Source: Clostridia bacterium (GTDB lineage Bacteria; Bacillota; Clostridia; Oscillospirales; Acutalibacteraceae). From it: 8,528 nucleotides of DNA. Location: the NCBI GenBank assembly GCA_900767015.1, contig CAAFXQ010000017.1, positions 1 to 8,528 of the forward strand, given 5' to 3'. The notes beneath the pieces are model-generated. The model saw nothing but the letters and a program-made list of their open reading frames with translations. It was not told the origin of the DNA and ran no database searches. This document shows positions 1-6,535 of this stretch, in pieces (position 1 is the stretch's first letter; every line of letters starts with the position of its first letter). A program made the position numbers and the translations under genes.

Positions 1-16
1 AGATAAATAAGAAATA

Positions 17-46
17 GCCCCGGCCGTGTGAAAAATCGGTCGGGGC
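17..46. terminator. Hairpin, probable terminator (possibly bidirectional)
   Basis: A 10-bp arm at 17-26 (gccccggccg) pairs with 37-46 (cggtcggggc) around a 10-nt A-rich loop. One pair is G.U when read on the plus strand and becomes a C.A mismatch on the minus strand. Minus-strand reading is followed by a T-rich tract (complement of 1-16), as expected for a terminator of the minus-strand secreted-hydrolase gene ending at 123. Plus-strand reading is followed only by a weak gttctt, so it could also serve a plus-strand gene outside the window. Confidence 0.55.
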
Positions 47-61
47 GTTCTTGTGCAATTG

Positions 62-100
62 CGGGAGCCTGATTGAAATCAGACTCCCGTTTGTTGTTTT
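62..100. terminator. Hairpin with T-rich plus-strand tail
   Basis: Positions 62-73 pair with 78-89 around a TGAA loop, with one internal C.A mismatch (68/83) that becomes a G.U wobble on the minus strand. On the plus strand the stem is followed by a T-rich run at 90-100, so it resembles a terminator for a plus-strand gene upstream of the window. On the minus strand it lies about 35 nt past the stop codon of the hydrolase-like gene and would be the first hairpin in that transcript's 3' end. Direction cannot be settled from sequence alone. Confidence 0.45.
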
Positions 101-122
101 ACTTGGTATCAGACATCGGCTT

Positions 123-1826
123 TTACTGATGATCTTCGATTTCTTTGGAAATGTCGCCGATATTGAGCTTTCCGGTGAGTATCGAAGTAAGCATTCTGAA
201 CATATTGGTAAGCCAACTCATAAAGGTCTTGATGATGGCGCGGATTTTTTGAGCCTGTGTCTGGGGATGATCTACCTCAGGATCTGCTGTCCAGTACGGA
301 TCCTGACAATTATCTTCTGTCATGGGCGAGGCGGTATGGGTGTTATAATCATAGACAACGAACTGCGTCAGATCAAAATCGTTTACGGTAAGCTGTCTGT
401 CGGCGTCGATGACCTTCATGATCAGGTCAACTTCCGGCGTTGAATAATAACCGTGCGATACACCCTTGAAGAACCATGTGTAGTCCGGGAACAGGCAGGT
501 GGAGGCGTCAATATGTTTGTCGGGAGAAATATATCTTTCGAGACCTTTTTCAAACTGACCGGCGATATATTCGTCGCTGAGCGTGTCGTAAATGGTTGAC
601 GTTGTGGCACCGAACGAGGAGTTGTAAGCCGAAACGTATTCGTCACCGAGAATGCTGCCGTCCTTGAGAACAGGCGTCATCTGAGAACCGTATTTCGAAA
701 TGACACAGATGTTTACCTTATTATCCTCAAGCTTTTGCATGATCGGATAAACATTCTTTTTAATCGTTTCGTTATAGTTGGCGATCTTGTCGATCAGCCC
801 CTTATACTTGATTCGTTTTTCACTGCCCTCTTCGCCGAAAACGTAGGTGAGCGCCTTTTCAAAATCGTCCACCTGAACCAGTGCCCAGTAGCCGGGGAAG
901 GTCATAAACGTCGAAAGAGCAAGAGCGGAAATGATACCGTATTCAATCTTTGAATAAAGCTGCGCTTTGGCAACATCGGTCAGCGTATCAATCACGCCGG
1001 TGCTTTCGAGTAAATCAATCGTGGAGGTGACAAACCGTACCAGGTCAATATAGATGCCCTCGTCGTCATGTTTTGCGGCAAGCTCGTTGGCAAGCCGTGA
1101 AATGGAGCTGCCGTCGATGCCGAAGTCGCCGCTGAGAATTCCGCTCAGGAAATCCGCACCCATCGAGGTCGAAACGTCGATGCCGACACCCTTCAGGCTG
1201 TCTGTCTTGTACTTCTGGATATAGGCAAGCACAATGTTACTGCCGAGGCATTTGACGGAAAGCGAAACCTTGTTGTGACCCGAGGCCTTTTTGACGCCCT
1301 CGATGTAAGTATGAAGCTGATCGGCGATTTCGATCGGATCAAGTCTCCAGTCATAATAGAACCGATAGGTTGTTTCGCCGTAGGTGCCGTTTGCGTCCGC
1401 ACGGTTATAGGTCATCGCATTGATCTTGTCGTTTTTCTGCCATTGCGGAATATCGCAGTCGGTGTTGGGATTTCCGTTTTCGTCAAGCATAATCGGCTTG
1501 TATACGTCGCTGAACTCTTTGTAAACAGCGTCATAGTAGTCGTCCCAGTCATTGAAAACGATACCCTTGATTAAAAACGGGCGCAGAATATTGAACGTAG
1601 CTTCCTTAATGCTGCCGTCCTCGGAATTTTGGAAAATCTTGAGCATATCGTCAATTTCGAATGTCTTGGTTCCGTTATCATAAGAAAGCTCGTTACTGTC
1701 GCCTGAAATGTAGATAACCGGTACACTTGACCGAAGATCGGAGCCGGTTTCACGGGCTGCAACCGCCGGAACAGTAATGCCGAAAATGAGAGCAAAGCAC
1801 AAGATGATGGAAACGACTTTTTGCAT
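123..1826 (-). CDS. Secreted alpha/beta-hydrolase-like protein (LCAT/lipase-like) with Cys at the nucleophile position
   Basis: The 567-residue protein starts with a clear signal peptide: basic MQK, a hydrophobic core at about 4-20, then an AVA-A type cleavage site near residue 24. It is therefore probably exported. The mature N-terminus has a lipase-like PVIYISG strand (36-42). Residues 157-160 (YYDW) followed by DPIEIADQLHTYIE and a GHNKVSLSVKCLGS stretch (183-196) fit the pattern of LCAT/PGAP1-like hydrolases just before and at the nucleophile elbow. The canonical GHSMG is here VKCLG, placing Cys193 where Ser is expected. A late DASTC...PDYTW...GVSH segment (440-458) could supply the acid (Asp440 or Asp448) and His458. 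The C-terminus (about 528-556) is amphipathic/hydrophobic and may contact membrane. The start is fixed by a CGGAGGT ribosome binding site and an upstream consensus promoter. The gene appears monocistronic. The fold assignment is by motif only, and substrate and activity are unknown; a thiol hydrolase, acyltransferase or inactive homologue are all possible. Confidence 0.75.
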   Translation of the reverse strand: MQKVVSIILCFALIFGITVPAVAARETGSDLRSSVPVIYISGDSNELSYDNGTKTFEIDDMLKIFQNSEDGSIKEATFNILRPFLIKGIVFNDWDDYYDAVYKEFSDVYKPIMLDENGNPNTDCDIPQWQKNDKINAMTYNRADANGTYGETTYRFYYDWRLDPIEIADQLHTYIEGVKKASGHNKVSLSVKCLGSNIVLAYIQKYKTDSLKGVGIDVSTSMGADFLSGILSGDFGIDGSSISRLANELAAKHDDEGIYIDLVRFVTSTIDLLESTGVIDTLTDVAKAQLYSKIEYGIISALALSTFMTFPGYWALVQVDDFEKALTYVFGEEGSEKRIKYKGLIDKIANYNETIKKNVYPIMQKLEDNKVNICVISKYGSQMTPVLKDGSILGDEYVSAYNSSFGATTSTIYDTLSDEYIAGQFEKGLERYISPDKHIDASTCLFPDYTWFFKGVSHGYYSTPEVDLIMKVIDADRQLTVNDFDLTQFVVYDYNTHTASPMTEDNCQDPYWTADPEVDHPQTQAQKIRAIIKTFMSWLTNMFRMLTSILTGKLNIGDISKEIEDHQ

Positions 1827-1833
1827 TTTACAT

Positions 1834-1840
1834 ACCTCCG
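1834..1840 (-). promoter_or_regulatory. Ribosome binding site of the hydrolase-like gene
   Basis: On the minus strand CGGAGGT lies 7 nt before the ATG at 1826-1824, supporting this start codon. Confidence 0.8.
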
Positions 1841-1868
1841 TAAAGTTTTGAATAATATGTTAACTTTT

Positions 1869-1897
1869 ATTATAGGGTATTATTTTCTTTAAATCAA
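1869..1897 (-). promoter_or_regulatory. Sigma-A promoter of the hydrolase-like gene
   Basis: On the minus strand, TTGATT (1897-1892) and a perfect TATAAT (1874-1869) are separated by exactly 17 nt. Transcription would start near 1862, giving a leader of about 36 nt that contains the ribosome binding site. Confidence 0.75.
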
Positions 1898-1986
1898 TTG
1901 ACGATTTTCATAATTCAGCACCGCCTTTTTTGTTTATTTTATAAGACTTCCGGTCTGAATTCATAAAGCTTCTTGCCGAAAAAGAC

Positions 1987-2015
1987 TTGTAATTTTCAAC
2001 CGAAAATGATATCAT
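1987..2015 (+). promoter_or_regulatory. Sigma-A promoter of the GPH symporter gene
   Basis: TTGTAA (1987-1992) and TATCAT (2010-2015) have a 17-nt spacer. The expected start near 2022 leaves a leader of about 20-27 nt. It is divergent from the hydrolase promoter, with about 90 bp between the two -35 boxes. Confidence 0.65.
1992..2015. promoter_or_regulatory. Operator-like inverted repeats inside the symporter promoter
   Basis: Two overlapping palindromes occupy the core promoter. ATTTTC-aacc-GAAAAT (1992-2007) fills the spacer, and ATGATATCAT (2006-2015) covers the -10 box. A repressor bound to either would block RNA polymerase, which is common for sugar transporter genes. No regulator gene is present in the window and the match is not to a consensus I can name, so this is inference. 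Confidence 0.35.
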
Positions 2016-2042
2016 ATTTTTACAAAAATTTCACAGGAGAGA

Positions 2043-3515
2043 ATGCGAATGAAAGAAAAAACGAACCAAAAACCCGATACCGTAAATGAACATCCCAATA
2101 AAATCGGTATCAAAGAGGGCATGGGTTATATGCTCGGCGACGCAGGCAATCTGTTCGTGCTGACCTATGTTTCCTCGTTTCTGAAGGTGTTTTACACCGA
2201 CGTTTTAAAGCTTGTGGAATCAAAGGTTGCTACCCTTTTCCTTGTAACAAGACTCTGGGACGCCGTCAACGACCCGCTCTGGGGACTTCTTGTTGCGAAA
2301 AAGAAGCCGAATAAAGACGGAAAGTTCCGCCCGTACCTGAAGTGGCTTGCCGTGCCGCTCGGCATTTCGGCAATGCTGTGCTTCGTCGATTTTTCACGCT
2401 TTACATCAAGCGACACCATGATCCTTTTGCTGTCTTATGTGACGTACATAGCGTTCGGTATGCTTTATACGGGCATGAATATTCCGTTCGGCTCGCTCGC
2501 TTCGGTTATCACCGATGACCCCGACGGAAGAACCCTGCTTTCGACCTTCCGTTCGATAGGCGGCGGTATCGGCGGCGCCGCACCGCTTCTTGTCGCTCCG
2601 CTTGTCATTTACGCAAAAACACAAACCGAGGACGGACGTACCGTAGAGACCGCAACCGCCAACGGTATGCTGATTTTCGGTATCGTCATGGGCGTCCTTT
2701 CCATGATCTTCTATTTTGCCTGCTTTAAGACAACAAAAGAAAGAGTGCCCTCCGAGGCCGACCCGAAGGTCGATATGAAAAAGACCTATCTCGGTATGCT
2801 CAAGAGCCGGCCGTTTGTTTCCGTCGCTCTTGCCGGAATTCTCATCAGCGGTCAGCTTCAGTTTGCTTCGCTGAACCAGTATCTTTACAAAAACTACTTT
2901 GAAAACACAAAGCTTTCGATTGTCGGCACCATCGCAAACTATCTTCCGATGGTTGTTATGATTCTTTTCATGCCGAAGCTTGTCAAGCGCTTCGGAAAGA
3001 AAGAGCTTTGCGGCGTCGGCACGTTTTTCTCAGCCTTAGCCTCTGTTCTGATGTTCTTTATCGTACCGCACTGCGAAAGAACGGGAAGCGGTCCGGTTGT
3101 CTTTATGATTTTCCTTTTCATTATCGGCTTCGGCTATTCGTTTGTCAGCATCACCAACTGGGCGGTTGTTGCCGACGTTATCGACTATCAGGAGTATAAA
3201 ACGGGACTGCGCAGTGAAAGCGCCATCTATGCCGTTTACACGTTCTGCCGCAAGCTCGGTCAGACTGCGGCGGATACCGGCGGACTTCTTCTTTTAAGCA
3301 AGGTTGCCGGCTACAACGGACAAACCATGGGCGACAAGGGCTACATTGAAGGTGTCGGCGAAGGAATCCTCTTTGTCTGCACGATCATTCCGGCAATTGT
3401 TTATACCCTTGTTTTCGTCCTGATGCAGTTTGCTTATCCGCTGAACAAGGCAAATCTCGAGCCGGTTTATGAATACGTTCATAATGCAAGACTCAAAGCT
3501 GCCGACGAACAATAA
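2043..3515 (+). CDS. GPH-family (MelB/LacS/XylP-like) sugar:cation symporter
   Basis: This 490-residue polytopic protein has the size and about 12 hydrophobic segments of a glycoside-pentoside-hexuronide:cation symporter in the major facilitator superfamily. Family marks are visible in order. GMGYMLGDAGN opens helix 1. RLWDAVNDPLWG (70-81) has Asp73 and Asp77 at the i/i+4 positions of the MelB cation-site aspartates. GKFRPYLKW (93-101) is the conserved cytoplasmic loop. NIPFGSLASVITDDPDGRT (146-164) follows, and near the C-terminus there is an ADVIDYQEYKTGLRSE block. It should import a glycoside, pentoside or uronide with H+ or Na+; the substrate cannot be read from sequence. The gene is monocistronic, with its own promoter. 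AGGAG at 2035-2039 is only 3 nt from the ATG at 2043 but 9 nt from the in-frame ATG at 2049, so the true start may be 2049 (MKEKTNQ). No convincing terminator follows it. Confidence 0.92.
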   Translation: MRMKEKTNQKPDTVNEHPNKIGIKEGMGYMLGDAGNLFVLTYVSSFLKVFYTDVLKLVESKVATLFLVTRLWDAVNDPLWGLLVAKKKPNKDGKFRPYLKWLAVPLGISAMLCFVDFSRFTSSDTMILLLSYVTYIAFGMLYTGMNIPFGSLASVITDDPDGRTLLSTFRSIGGGIGGAAPLLVAPLVIYAKTQTEDGRTVETATANGMLIFGIVMGVLSMIFYFACFKTTKERVPSEADPKVDMKKTYLGMLKSRPFVSVALAGILISGQLQFASLNQYLYKNYFENTKLSIVGTIANYLPMVVMILFMPKLVKRFGKKELCGVGTFFSALASVLMFFIVPHCERTGSGPVVFMIFLFIIGFGYSFVSITNWAVVADVIDYQEYKTGLRSESAIYAVYTFCRKLGQTAADTGGLLLLSKVAGYNGQTMGDKGYIEGVGEGILFVCTIIPAIVYTLVFVLMQFAYPLNKANLEPVYEYVHNARLKAADEQ

Positions 3516-3630
3516 GCCGTTTCCCGTCAGCTTGCATAGATATTGCCGGTATAATTTATTGATATTGACGACGTACCAAGGCATTGTGTAATACTATTGA
3601 AAAAAAGTGATAAAGAATGCATAAAATGAC

Positions 3631-3659
3631 TTGACTTTTTTCCGATTTTATTGTATTTT
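3631..3659 (+). promoter_or_regulatory. Sigma-A promoter of the stalked membrane-anchored protein gene
   Basis: TTGACT (3631-3636) and TATTTT (3654-3659) are spaced by 17 nt. Transcription would begin near 3666, leaving an untranslated leader of about 100 nt before the ATG at 3766. The rest of the 250-bp gap after the symporter stop (3516-3630) shows no gene and no clear terminator. Confidence 0.6.
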
Positions 3660-3682
3660 TTATTAGTAAATGACTCCGATTC

Positions 3683-3740
3683 CGCTCGCATGGGAACGAG
3701 CCATTAAAACACGAGCGTTTGGTAAAAAATGAAAAAACGC
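3683..3740 (+). promoter_or_regulatory. Structured 5' leader with alternative hairpins
   Basis: Within the predicted leader, GCTCG (3684-3688) pairs with CGAGC (3697-3701), and GCGTTT (3715-3720) pairs with AAACGC (3735-3740). Alternatively CGCTCG (3683-3688) pairs with CGAGCG (3712-3717), which would break both. The stems are short. They could stabilise the mRNA or be a simple regulatory switch; no known riboswitch class is recognised. Confidence 0.3.
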
Positions 3741-3750
3741 ACTATTTTGA

Positions 3751-3756
3751 AAGGAG
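3751..3756 (+). promoter_or_regulatory. Ribosome binding site of the stalked protein gene
   Basis: AAGGAG sits 9 nt before the ATG at 3766 and fixes that start. Confidence 0.8.
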
Positions 3757-3765
3757 TACCAACTC

Positions 3766-4698
3766 ATGAAGAAAGAAATTAAAATTGTTGCTATCGTACT
3801 CGTAGCGCTTATCGTCTTTTTAAGCGGTTTCGGTCTCGGTGCAACCAAGGGAATCAAAATTAACGTAGCCGTCAGCGGCAACGGCACGGCTCAGTCTGCT
3901 CAGCCTGTTGTTCAGACTCCCGTAACACAGGCTCCGACCGCTGCACCGACAACTGCGGCTCCTGCACAGGAAACCCCGGCAAACAACGAGACGCCGTCAA
4001 ACAACGAAACTCCGTCTGCCGATGCTTCGCAGCCTTCTGCTTCGACAGGCGTACCGGCAACACCCGCTGAGGTTGTTGCAAAGTACAACGAAGTTGTAAA
4101 CGCTGCTAAGAAGACCCCCCAGTATACAGGCATGCACAAGGTTGGCACCGTTGACATTCAGTGCACAGACTGCTCCGTATCCTTCCTTCAGGGTCAGGTT
4201 AACAACCTTCTTCAGGGCTTTATGAAGGGTACCGATAAGACCTTTACCGTCGCAAACGGCGTCGCTACCGATCAGGACGGAAATCAGGCCGATATGAACG
4301 CATATATTGTCCCCAACGGACGTGACGCCGCTCTCGCAGAAGAGTATGTTGCTTCCGCTACGGCAACACCCTCCGGTGACGGTTACACCCTTAACATCAC
4401 ACTCAAGGAGGAAAATTCAACCTTCGACGGCACCAACACCGTTAAGCCCGTCGGTCACGAGTCCTGCCTTGATCCGCTGAACCTTGCTACTCTTGAACTT
4501 CCCGCAGGCGCAAAGATTACCGAGGCTTCCATGACTTATCCCGGTGCGAAGCTTACCGTTGATGTAAACGGTGCCGGTCAGATAACAAAACTTTATGTTG
4601 ACCTTCCGCTTAAAGGTACCGGTACAGGTAAACTCGGTGCTTCCCTCACGCTCGGTCTTGAGGGTGGTATGACAGAGACCTACGATTTCACTTACTAA
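3766..4698 (+). CDS. Membrane-anchored protein with Ala/Pro/Thr-rich stalk, unknown extracytoplasmic domain
   Basis: I do not recognise the family. The 310-residue product has a short basic N-terminus (MKKEIK), one hydrophobic segment (7-25) with no obvious signal peptidase or lipobox site, then an Ala/Pro/Thr/Gln/Asn-rich low-complexity stalk at about 42-100. The stalk contains tandem ETPxNN units at 69-83. The remaining part (101-310) is probably a beta-rich domain with Cys133 and Cys136 (CTDC) and Cys234, alternating hydrophobic strands, and a GTGTGKLGASLTLGLEGG stretch near the end. The topology suggests an N-terminally anchored domain held outside the membrane on a flexible stalk. A promoter, long leader and strong terminator surround it as a single-gene unit, suggesting solid expression. 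Roles in envelope binding or sensing are possible but unsupported. The coding call is strong; the function is open. Confidence 0.88.
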   Translation: MKKEIKIVAIVLVALIVFLSGFGLGATKGIKINVAVSGNGTAQSAQPVVQTPVTQAPTAAPTTAAPAQETPANNETPSNNETPSADASQPSASTGVPATPAEVVAKYNEVVNAAKKTPQYTGMHKVGTVDIQCTDCSVSFLQGQVNNLLQGFMKGTDKTFTVANGVATDQDGNQADMNAYIVPNGRDAALAEEYVASATATPSGDGYTLNITLKEENSTFDGTNTVKPVGHESCLDPLNLATLELPAGAKITEASMTYPGAKLTVDVNGAGQITKLYVDLPLKGTGTGKLGASLTLGLEGGMTETYDFTY

Positions 4699-4717
4699 GT
4701 TCAAATTAGTCGATTCA

Positions 4718-4749
4718 CCCCGGAAAGCATAGCTTTCCGGGGCGTTTTT
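4718..4749 (+). terminator. Strong rho-independent terminator
   Basis: A perfect 11-bp stem, CCCCGGAAAGC (4718-4728) with GCTTTCCGGGG (4732-4742), has a 3-nt loop and is followed by cgTTTTT (to 4749). It ends the transcript of the stalked protein gene. Confidence 0.93.
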
Positions 4750-4765
4750 AACGAAAGGAGAATGT

Positions 4766-5374
4766 ATGTTAACAGCTGCAAGCTTTTTTGAACAATTCAA
4801 AAACAATTTGGTTGAGAGCAGTAGCAACAAAGACGGAACACGATATTTTGATATATACAAAACGAACGAACCGAGATTTACCGAGCTTGTAAACAAAAGG
4901 ATAATACACGATATTATAAAAAATAGCGGACTTCATGTACAGCATGAATACTTTAGAATCGACACCACCGGCTGGGCGGGGCGATATGAGGAATTAGACG
5001 AAGAAAGAGCAAGAAAACTCGGACTGAACCGCCATCTTTGGGATTTGAAGGTTGCCGTTGAGCATGAAAACGATAAAATGGATTGGCTCGATGAACTGGT
5101 TAAGCTGATACATATCCGCTGTCCACTCAAAATCGTTATCAGCTATAACCATTCGGACAGACGAGCGCTTGATTCTGTAAAGCTCGACTATGCCGCCGAA
5201 TGTATGAATAAGGTTGACGCTTTCAGTACCTCGGGCACGGAAGAGTATCTTATTGTAATCGGAAACTGTGCACCGAAAGACAAGAAGAGTGAGCCCTATA
5301 AGCACTTTGACTATCGCGGATATATTTATAATCATAATAACAAAAAATTCGAAGCGATACAATGTCAGTTTTGA
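4766..5374 (+). CDS. Hypothetical protein, possible PD-(D/E)XK nuclease-like fold
   Basis: This 202-residue soluble protein has no signal peptide or membrane segment. Its most distinctive part is the centre: WDLKVAVEHEND (92-103), then WLDELVKLIHIRCPLKIVISY (107-127). An acidic residue before a hydrophobic beta strand ending in E-x-E, then an amphipathic helix and another beta strand, recalls restriction-endonuclease-like (PD-(D/E)XK) cores, with Asp93, Glu99 and Glu101 as candidate metal ligands. The usual terminal Lys is not evident, so the assignment is tentative. No methyltransferase, toxin-antitoxin or phage partner lies beside it. The start is set by AAAGGAG (4754-4760) 5 nt before the ATG. 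The gene begins just 16 nt after the preceding terminator with no visible promoter of its own, so read-through may drive it. It is visibly AT-richer than its neighbours, hinting at separate acquisition. It ends at a shared bidirectional terminator. Confidence 0.82.
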   Translation: MLTAASFFEQFKNNLVESSSNKDGTRYFDIYKTNEPRFTELVNKRIIHDIIKNSGLHVQHEYFRIDTTGWAGRYEELDEERARKLGLNRHLWDLKVAVEHENDKMDWLDELVKLIHIRCPLKIVISYNHSDRRALDSVKLDYAAECMNKVDAFSTSGTEEYLIVIGNCAPKDKKSEPYKHFDYRGYIYNHNNKKFEAIQCQF

Positions 5375-5385
5375 TTTATAAAATG

Positions 5386-5444
5386 AAACCCGTTACACGT
5401 TTCTCATTCTACAAGAACAAATGAGAAATACGTAACGGGTTTTT
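5386..5444. terminator. Long bidirectional terminator between convergent genes
   Basis: Positions 5386-5408 pair with 5420-5442: 11 bp, a 3-nt internal loop, then 9 bp, with an 11-nt apical loop. The plus strand ends in TTTTT (5440-5444). The minus strand runs into a T-rich tract (complement of 5375-5388). It can stop both the small plus-strand gene (stop at 5374) and kdgK (stop at 5475). Confidence 0.9.
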
Positions 5445-5474
5445 GCAGTTTAATTTGACGCTTTGAATTGGTTT

Positions 5475-6497
5475 TTATCTTTGTACTCTGCCCGAGCCGT
5501 CGCCGCCGGCAAGCTTTTCGACTTCGCTGACGCTGACACGGTTGAAGTCGCCCTCGATTGAGTGCTTGAGTGCCGAAGCCGCAACCGCAAATTCAATCGC
5601 TTGCTGTGTATCCTTGCCGCTTCTTAATGCGTAGATCAGTCCGCCGCCGAAGCTGTCTCCGCCGCCGACACGGTCAACGATGTGAAGCTTGTATTCCTTT
5701 GAGAAGCAGTACTCCTTGCCGTCATAAAGCATACCTGCCCAGTTGTTGTCGCTTGCGGAAATGGAGGTTCTTAAGGTAATCGCAACCTTTTCAAAGCCGA
5801 AGCGATCCATCAGCTGTTTGGCGACGGATTTATAGCCGTCCTTGTCAAGCTTTCCGCCGTAGATGTCGGTGTTTTCCGCTTCAATTCCGAAAACGTCCTT
5901 GGCGTCCTCTTCGTTGGAAATGCAGACGTCAACATATTCGCAAAGCTTGCTCATGGCTTCTCTTGCCTGTTCTCTTGTCCAAAGCTTGCCCCGGTAATTG
6001 AGGTCGCAGGAAATCCTGATTCCCTTTGCTTTGGCCGCTTTGCACGCATCAAGGCAGATATCAACAAGGTTTTCGCCGAGCGCCGGTGTAATGCCCGTAA
6101 AGTGGAACCAGTCTGCGTCCTCGAAGATCTTGTCCCAATCGAAGTCGGAACGGTCTGCGGTCTGAATCGAAGAATGTGCTCTGTCGTAAATGCAGACGCT
6201 GCCACGCTGCGAGGCGCCTTTTTCAAGGTAGTAAATGCCGACTCTTTCGCCGCCTCTGACGATGCCGCTTGTGTCAACACCGAACGCACGAAGCGAATTG
6301 ACAGCCGCTTGTCCGATTGCATGGGTCGGAAGCTTTGTGACATAGGAAACGTCCTGACCGTAGTTTGCGAGAGATACGGCAACGTTAGCTTCACCGCCGC
6401 CGAAGGTCGCCTGCATCTGGTCATTCTGGAAAAAACGGTAATATCCGTTGGGGGCAAGGCGAAGCATAATTTCGCCGAAGCATACAACTTTACTCAT
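5475..6497 (-). CDS. kdgK: 2-keto-3-deoxygluconate kinase (PfkB family)
   Basis: The 340-residue cytoplasmic sugar kinase phosphorylates 2-keto-3-deoxygluconate with ATP to KDPG, the substrate of the aldolase encoded just upstream in the operon. PfkB/ribokinase features are clear: the N-terminal VVCFGEIMLRL strand; signature 1 as FGGGEANVAVSLANYG (32-47), whose GGGEANVA is typical of KDG kinases; and the nucleotide/catalytic loop DRVGGGDSFGGG (275-286), with Asp281 as the likely catalytic base. The length matches the family. The start at 6497 (MSKVVCF) is preferred over an upstream in-frame ATG at 6563 because AAGGAG lies 9 nt before it, and the extra residues would be encoded by the inserted repeat element. 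It is co-oriented with eda and probably cotranscribed from the eda promoter, the intergenic gap having been widened by the MITE-like insertion. Transcription ends at the bidirectional terminator. The enzyme class is well supported; the exact substrate (KDG rather than another ketose) is supported by the eda neighbour. Confidence 0.93.
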   Translation of the reverse strand: MSKVVCFGEIMLRLAPNGYYRFFQNDQMQATFGGGEANVAVSLANYGQDVSYVTKLPTHAIGQAAVNSLRAFGVDTSGIVRGGERVGIYYLEKGASQRGSVCIYDRAHSSIQTADRSDFDWDKIFEDADWFHFTGITPALGENLVDICLDACKAAKAKGIRISCDLNYRGKLWTREQAREAMSKLCEYVDVCISNEEDAKDVFGIEAENTDIYGGKLDKDGYKSVAKQLMDRFGFEKVAITLRTSISASDNNWAGMLYDGKEYCFSKEYKLHIVDRVGGGDSFGGGLIYALRSGKDTQQAIEFAVAASALKHSIEGDFNRVSVSEVEKLAGGDGSGRVQR

Positions 6498-6506
6498 AAT
6501 AGAAGT

Positions 6507-6512
6507 CTCCTT
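6507..6512 (-). promoter_or_regulatory. Ribosome binding site of kdgK
   Basis: On the minus strand AAGGAG lies 9 nt before the ATG at 6497-6495. It is only 8 bp outside the inserted repeat element and decides the kdgK start. Confidence 0.85.
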
Positions 6513-6516
6513 TTCT

Positions 6517-6520
6517 TTAT
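6517..6520. repeat. Putative 4-bp target-site duplication (left copy)
   Basis: TTAT directly abuts the left terminal inverted repeat. The identical TTAT at 6685-6688 abuts the right one, as expected for a transposition footprint. Four bases in an AT-rich setting can match by chance. Confidence 0.5.
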
Positions 6521-6535
6521 AGGTAATCTCTAAAA
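6521..6535 (+). repeat. Left terminal inverted repeat of the MITE-like element
   Basis: AGGTAATCTCTAAAA is a perfect 15-bp inverted match to 6670-6684. Confidence 0.85.

Noticed and set aside
3532..3555. TTGCAT followed by a perfect TATAAT after the symporter gene
   Set aside because: The spacer is only 12 nt, too short for sigma-A; the TTGACT/TATTTT pair at 3631-3659 has proper spacing and position.
4417..4896. Minus-strand open frame of 159 codons spanning the terminator between two plus-strand genes
   Set aside because: It runs across a perfect terminator stem and the starts/ends of two well-supported genes, with no plausible product.
5951..6487. Minus-strand open frame of 178 codons in another frame
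   Set aside because: It overlaps kdgK, whose motifs are unmistakable; the product is a low-complexity Arg/Ser/Thr-rich frame shadow.
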